Shown here piece after piece: positions 7,807 through 9,564 of a stretch of DNA of 9,564 nt. This stretch comes from an uncultured Planctomycetales bacterium (GTDB lineage Bacteria; Planctomycetota; Planctomycetia; Isosphaerales; Isosphaeraceae), in assembly GCA_937907525.1 (NCBI GenBank), contig CALCIB010000359.1, forward strand, positions 1 to 9,564. The letters run 5' to 3'. The position numbers were made by a program, and so were the translations under genes. Position 1 is the first letter of the stretch. Every line of letters starts with the position of its first letter. The notes beneath the pieces are model-generated. The model made no database searches and had not been told where the DNA came from. It worked only from the letters and a program-made list of their open reading frames with translations.

Positions 7807-8424
7807 TCACTTCCCCGCCAGCTTGGCCGCGATTTCGGCGACGTGCCGGCCCTGGAAGCGGGCGGCCGCCAGTTCGTTGGCCGTCGGCCGGCGCTCGCCG
7901 CTGGGGCCGGCGATGGTGGAGGCGCCGTAGGGGGTGCCGCCGGAGACCTCGTCGAGGAAGCTCAATTCCTTGGCCGAGTAGGGGACGCCGACCACCACCA
8001 TCCCTTGATGGAGGAAGAACGGATACAGACTCATCAGCGTCGTCTCCTGGCCGCCGTGCTGGGTGGCGGTGCTGGTGAAGGCGCTGCCGACCTTGCCGAT
8101 CAGCTTCCCTTGCGCCCAAAGCCCGCCGGTGGCGTCGAGGAACGACTGCATCGAGGCCGCCACCGAGCCGTAGCGGGTCGGCGCGCCCAGGATCACGGCG
8201 TCGGCGTCCGCCAGGGCGCGCGGGTCGGCCACCGGGACGTGCTCGAACGCCTTGCGCGCCTCCGTCGCCCCCATCTTCTCCAGGATCTCCGGCGAGAGCA
8301 GTTCCGGCACCCGCGCCAACGTCACCTCCGCGCCGGCCTCCCTGGCGCCCTCGACCTCGGCCAGGGCGAGCTGGTAAACGTGGGCGTAAAGGCTGTAAAA
8401 CACGACCTGGACCTTGACCGCCAT
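7807..8424 (-). CDS. wrbA: NAD(P)H:quinone oxidoreductase, WrbA type
   Basis: A 205-residue flavodoxin-like enzyme that carries out two-electron reduction of quinones with NAD(P)H and FMN, protecting cytoplasm and membrane from redox cycling. The FMN phosphate loop is YSLYAH (10-15). Other family signatures are GAPTRYGSVAASMQSFLD (80-97), FTSTATQHGGQETTLMS (116-132) and SGGTPYGASTIAG (161-173). Length and ends fit the family. The glycine of the usual S-x-Y-G-H loop is alanine here. The start at 8424 has AAGGAG about 8 nt upstream; an in-frame extension to 8541 lacks family sequence and would run into hepT. It lies 113 nt downstream of hepT on the same strand and may be read through from it, though a spaced inverted repeat at 8458-8481 hints at its own control. 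It converges on the beta-helix gene. Confidence 0.95.
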   Translation of the reverse strand: MAVKVQVVFYSLYAHVYQLALAEVEGAREAGAEVTLARVPELLSPEILEKMGATEARKAFEHVPVADPRALADADAVILGAPTRYGSVAASMQSFLDATGGLWAQGKLIGKVGSAFTSTATQHGGQETTLMSLYPFFLHQGMVVVGVPYSAKELSFLDEVSGGTPYGASTIAGPSGERRPTANELAAARFQGRHVAEIAAKLAGK

Positions 8425-8457
8425 CGTCGAGACTCCTTCCATTGTCACTCTCGAACC

Positions 8458-8481
8458 GGGAACCACGCTCGCGACGTTCCC
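8458..8481 (-). promoter_or_regulatory. Spaced inverted repeat upstream of wrbA (possible operator)
   Basis: GGGAAC (8458-8463) and GTTCCC (8476-8481) form a perfect 6-bp inverted repeat separated by 12 nt, 34 nt before the wrbA start codon. This geometry would suit a dimeric regulator contacting two turns of DNA. Six-base arms can arise by chance in GC-rich DNA, so this is a weak call. Confidence 0.25.
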
Positions 8482-8537
8482 AAAGCGTAGGCGCTCGAGG
8501 CCCCAAGGCAAGCCCGCGAGGCGTCTTCCCCACGATC

Positions 8538-8891
8538 TCAACCAGCGTCCGACGGCTCGTCGGGGGGGACGAGGGGTTTCAAGACGGCGAGCAATTCAGG
8601 AACGCCCTTCGTTGCCGCGAGCCAGATTCTACCGAGGTCGACGATCGCATAAGAGTGAGCGATGATGTTCCGCGTGGCTCGAATCTTCACCCAGGGCAAC
8701 TTGGCATGCTGGCCACGAAACGCCGCGGAGAGCTTCCCCGCCGCCTCGCCAATCACGACGAGTTGCAGCATCACCGCATCGTGAAGCATCTCATCCCATT
8801 CGAAGGCGTCCTGGTCGACTCCGCGAATGTAGGCGAGCACCTTCTCCCCCGCCATGACGATCTGCAAGACCCAGGCGTCATCGTCGGACAT
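8538..8891 (-). CDS. hepT: HEPN-domain toxin HepT (DUF86 family)
   Basis: A 117-residue helical HEPN protein, the ribonuclease toxin partner of MntA. The catalytic Rx4HxY motif is intact: R74-NIIA-H79-S-Y81, within RATRNIIAHSYA. Family features upstream include the buried segment LHDAVMLQLVVIGEAAGKLS (36-55). In characterised pairs the MntA nucleotidyltransferase adds AMP to the tyrosine of this motif and silences the toxin, so Y81 is the expected target. The ATG at 8891 overlaps the end of mntA by 14 nt, implying coupled translation; a GAGG lies about 7 nt upstream. The tail ends in a short acidic/proline stretch. Toxin activity is inferred from the family; some DUF86 pairs may act in roles other than growth arrest. 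Confidence 0.93.
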   Translation of the reverse strand: MSDDDAWVLQIVMAGEKVLAYIRGVDQDAFEWDEMLHDAVMLQLVVIGEAAGKLSAAFRGQHAKLPWVKIRATRNIIAHSYAIVDLGRIWLAATKGVPELLAVLKPLVPPDEPSDAG

Positions 8892-9204
8892 AGATCGGCC
8901 TCGCGGTGGAAAGGATCGATCGACGCAGAATGTAATTCGGCGACCGCTCGACGGCCTCGCGACGGATGAGGTCCACGTCGCGGCCGACCAGGCGCGCGAG
9001 TTCGTCCTGGAACTCCTGGAAGCCTAGCAGGGTGAAACCGTCCTCGCCGAAGACGACTAAAAAGTCGATGTCGCTGTCGGGCCCGAAGTCGTCGCGCAGG
9101 ACCGAGCCGAAGACGTCCAGCCGCTCGACGCCGAAGCGTCGGCAGAGTTCGGCGATGGCTCCCAGCGGCAAGGGGAGGCTCGTCCGCGTGGCGGTCGGAC
9201 TCAT
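8878..9204 (-). CDS. mntA: MntA-type nucleotidyltransferase antitoxin
   Basis: A 108-residue minimal nucleotidyltransferase, expected to AMPylate and neutralise HepT using ATP. The active site GSx10DxD is complete: G33-S34, then D45-I-D47 in FGSVLRDDFGPDSDIDFLVV. The third metal-binding acid is D77 in RDVDLI. Length is typical. The start at 9204 has AAGGAG about 8 nt upstream. It is the first gene of a two-gene operon, overlapping hepT (stop 8878-8880, hepT start 8889-8891), the antitoxin-first order usual for such pairs. A -10-like box is at 9238-9243. Assignment as MntA rather than another minimal nucleotidyltransferase rests on the adjoining hepT. Confidence 0.93.
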   Translation of the reverse strand: MSPTATRTSLPLPLGAIAELCRRFGVERLDVFGSVLRDDFGPDSDIDFLVVFGEDGFTLLGFQEFQDELARLVGRDVDLIRREAVERSPNYILRRSILSTARPIYVRR

Positions 9205-9371
9205 GGCGCGACTCCTTCTCTTCGTTGGAATGGAGATATTCTACCGGAATCGTGAAATCCGGCGAACCGATCCGCGGATCATCCTCGTGAGGGCCGTTCT
9301 TTGGCAATTCGCAAGCACCAACCCGCGACCGAGCCGGGCAAGGTCCAAGCCTCGCGCCCGCAAGGGTACGT
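9205..9371. other. Non-coding stretch upstream of mntA
   Basis: I see no credible gene here. It holds the mntA ribosome site, a candidate -10 box and a perfect 12-nt palindrome GATCCGCGGATC at 9269-9280, about 65 nt upstream of the mntA start codon. The palindrome could bind a regulator or be a chance event. Beyond it the sequence runs into the compound repeat. Confidence 0.5.
9238..9243 (-). promoter_or_regulatory. Candidate -10 box for mntA-hepT
   Basis: TAGAAT reads leftward, one mismatch from the TATAAT consensus, in a locally AT-rich patch. A start near 9231 would give a leader of about 27 nt to mntA. Only a poor -35 match (TTCGCC) lies 17 nt upstream, so confidence is low. Confidence 0.35.
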
Positions 9372-9528
9372 CCCCTCTCCCGCCGGGAGAGGGTGGCCCG
9401 AAGGGCCGGGTGAGGGTCGTCGCGCTTCGGAGAAAACGCCAGTTCACGGATCGTCGATCCAACGCTCCTTCCGAAGCGCGACGACCCTCACCCGCCGCTG
9501 GCGCGGCCGCCCTCTCCCGCCGGGCTGA
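9372..9528. repeat. Compound inverted repeat: two head-to-head copies of the hairpin repeat
   Basis: A perfect 24-bp inverted repeat pairs 9407-9430 with 9471-9494 (inner part TCGTCGCGCTTCGG), around a 40-nt spacer. The spacer holds the palindrome GGATCG-T-CGATCC (9448-9460). Outside the left arm are hairpins GGCCC-GAA-GGGCC (9398-9410) and CCCTCTCCC-GCC-GGGAGAGGG (9374-9394). Outside the right arm are GCCGC-TGGC-GCGGC (9494-9507) and CCCTCTCCC-GCC-GGG (9510-9524), whose second half is truncated. Each side is a copy of the family seen at 5-56, in opposite orientation. No transposase gene or obvious target duplication was found. It may be a non-autonomous, MITE- or REP-like element, or a paired REP. 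Confidence 0.8.
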
Positions 9529-9564
9529 CGACCCGACACTTTTTCGCAAGCCGTCGCCAAACGG

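Noticed and set aside
9269..9280. Perfect palindrome GATCCGCGGATC as an operator
   Set aside because: It is too short and isolated to call as a feature by itself; kept only as a note under the mntA upstream region.
9372..9528. CRISPR array or attachment site in the repeat region
   Set aside because: There are no regularly spaced identical repeats with unique spacers, and no integrase gene. The structure is inverted hairpins.
9241..9549. Leftward 102-codon frame and a rightward 75-codon frame (9301-9528) at the right edge
   Set aside because: Both run through the compound inverted repeat and translate its hairpins. Neither has a ribosome site or protein-like composition.

Overview
The window is high-GC bacterial DNA (GC- and CGA-rich throughout, with very long antisense open frames typical of such composition). 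A Tat-exported DUF362 protein, an ankyrin protein with unfamiliar flanking domains, a large secreted beta-helix protein and palindromic intergenic repeats together suggest a planctomycete, perhaps of the Isosphaera/Paludisphaera type. That placement is an inference from gene style; no marker gene in the window proves it.

Layout. A hairpin repeat lies at 5-56. Three leftward genes follow, separated by 121-153 nt gaps: a Tat-signal DUF362 protein (83-1318), a 643-residue ankyrin-repeat protein with novel-looking N- and C-terminal domains (1472-3403), and the AAA+ recombination factor rarA (3525-4838). rarA is divergent from a rightward 940-residue secreted protein (4965-7787), which carries three copies of a W-x-GQD module followed by a pectate-lyase-like beta-helix. 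Converging on that gene is a leftward cluster of the flavodoxin-like quinone oxidoreductase wrbA (7807-8424) and, upstream of it, a two-gene MntA-HepT (nucleotidyltransferase-HEPN) toxin-antitoxin pair (8538-9204). The last 360 bases hold no gene. They contain a compound inverted repeat made of two head-to-head copies of the same hairpin repeat family found at the left edge.

How the genes work together. The only clear functional unit is mntA-hepT, with overlapping genes and complete active-site motifs in both proteins. rarA and wrbA are housekeeping or stress genes. The DUF362, ankyrin and beta-helix genes look like independent transcription units of unknown role. The best leads are the triplicated W-x-GQD module, the three-part ankyrin protein, the structure-preserving variation in the hairpin repeats, a 33-nt palindrome upstream of the DUF362 gene, and local clusters of AT-rich codons inside two otherwise GC-rich genes. 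No CRISPR array, tRNA, rRNA, transposase or integrase was seen.
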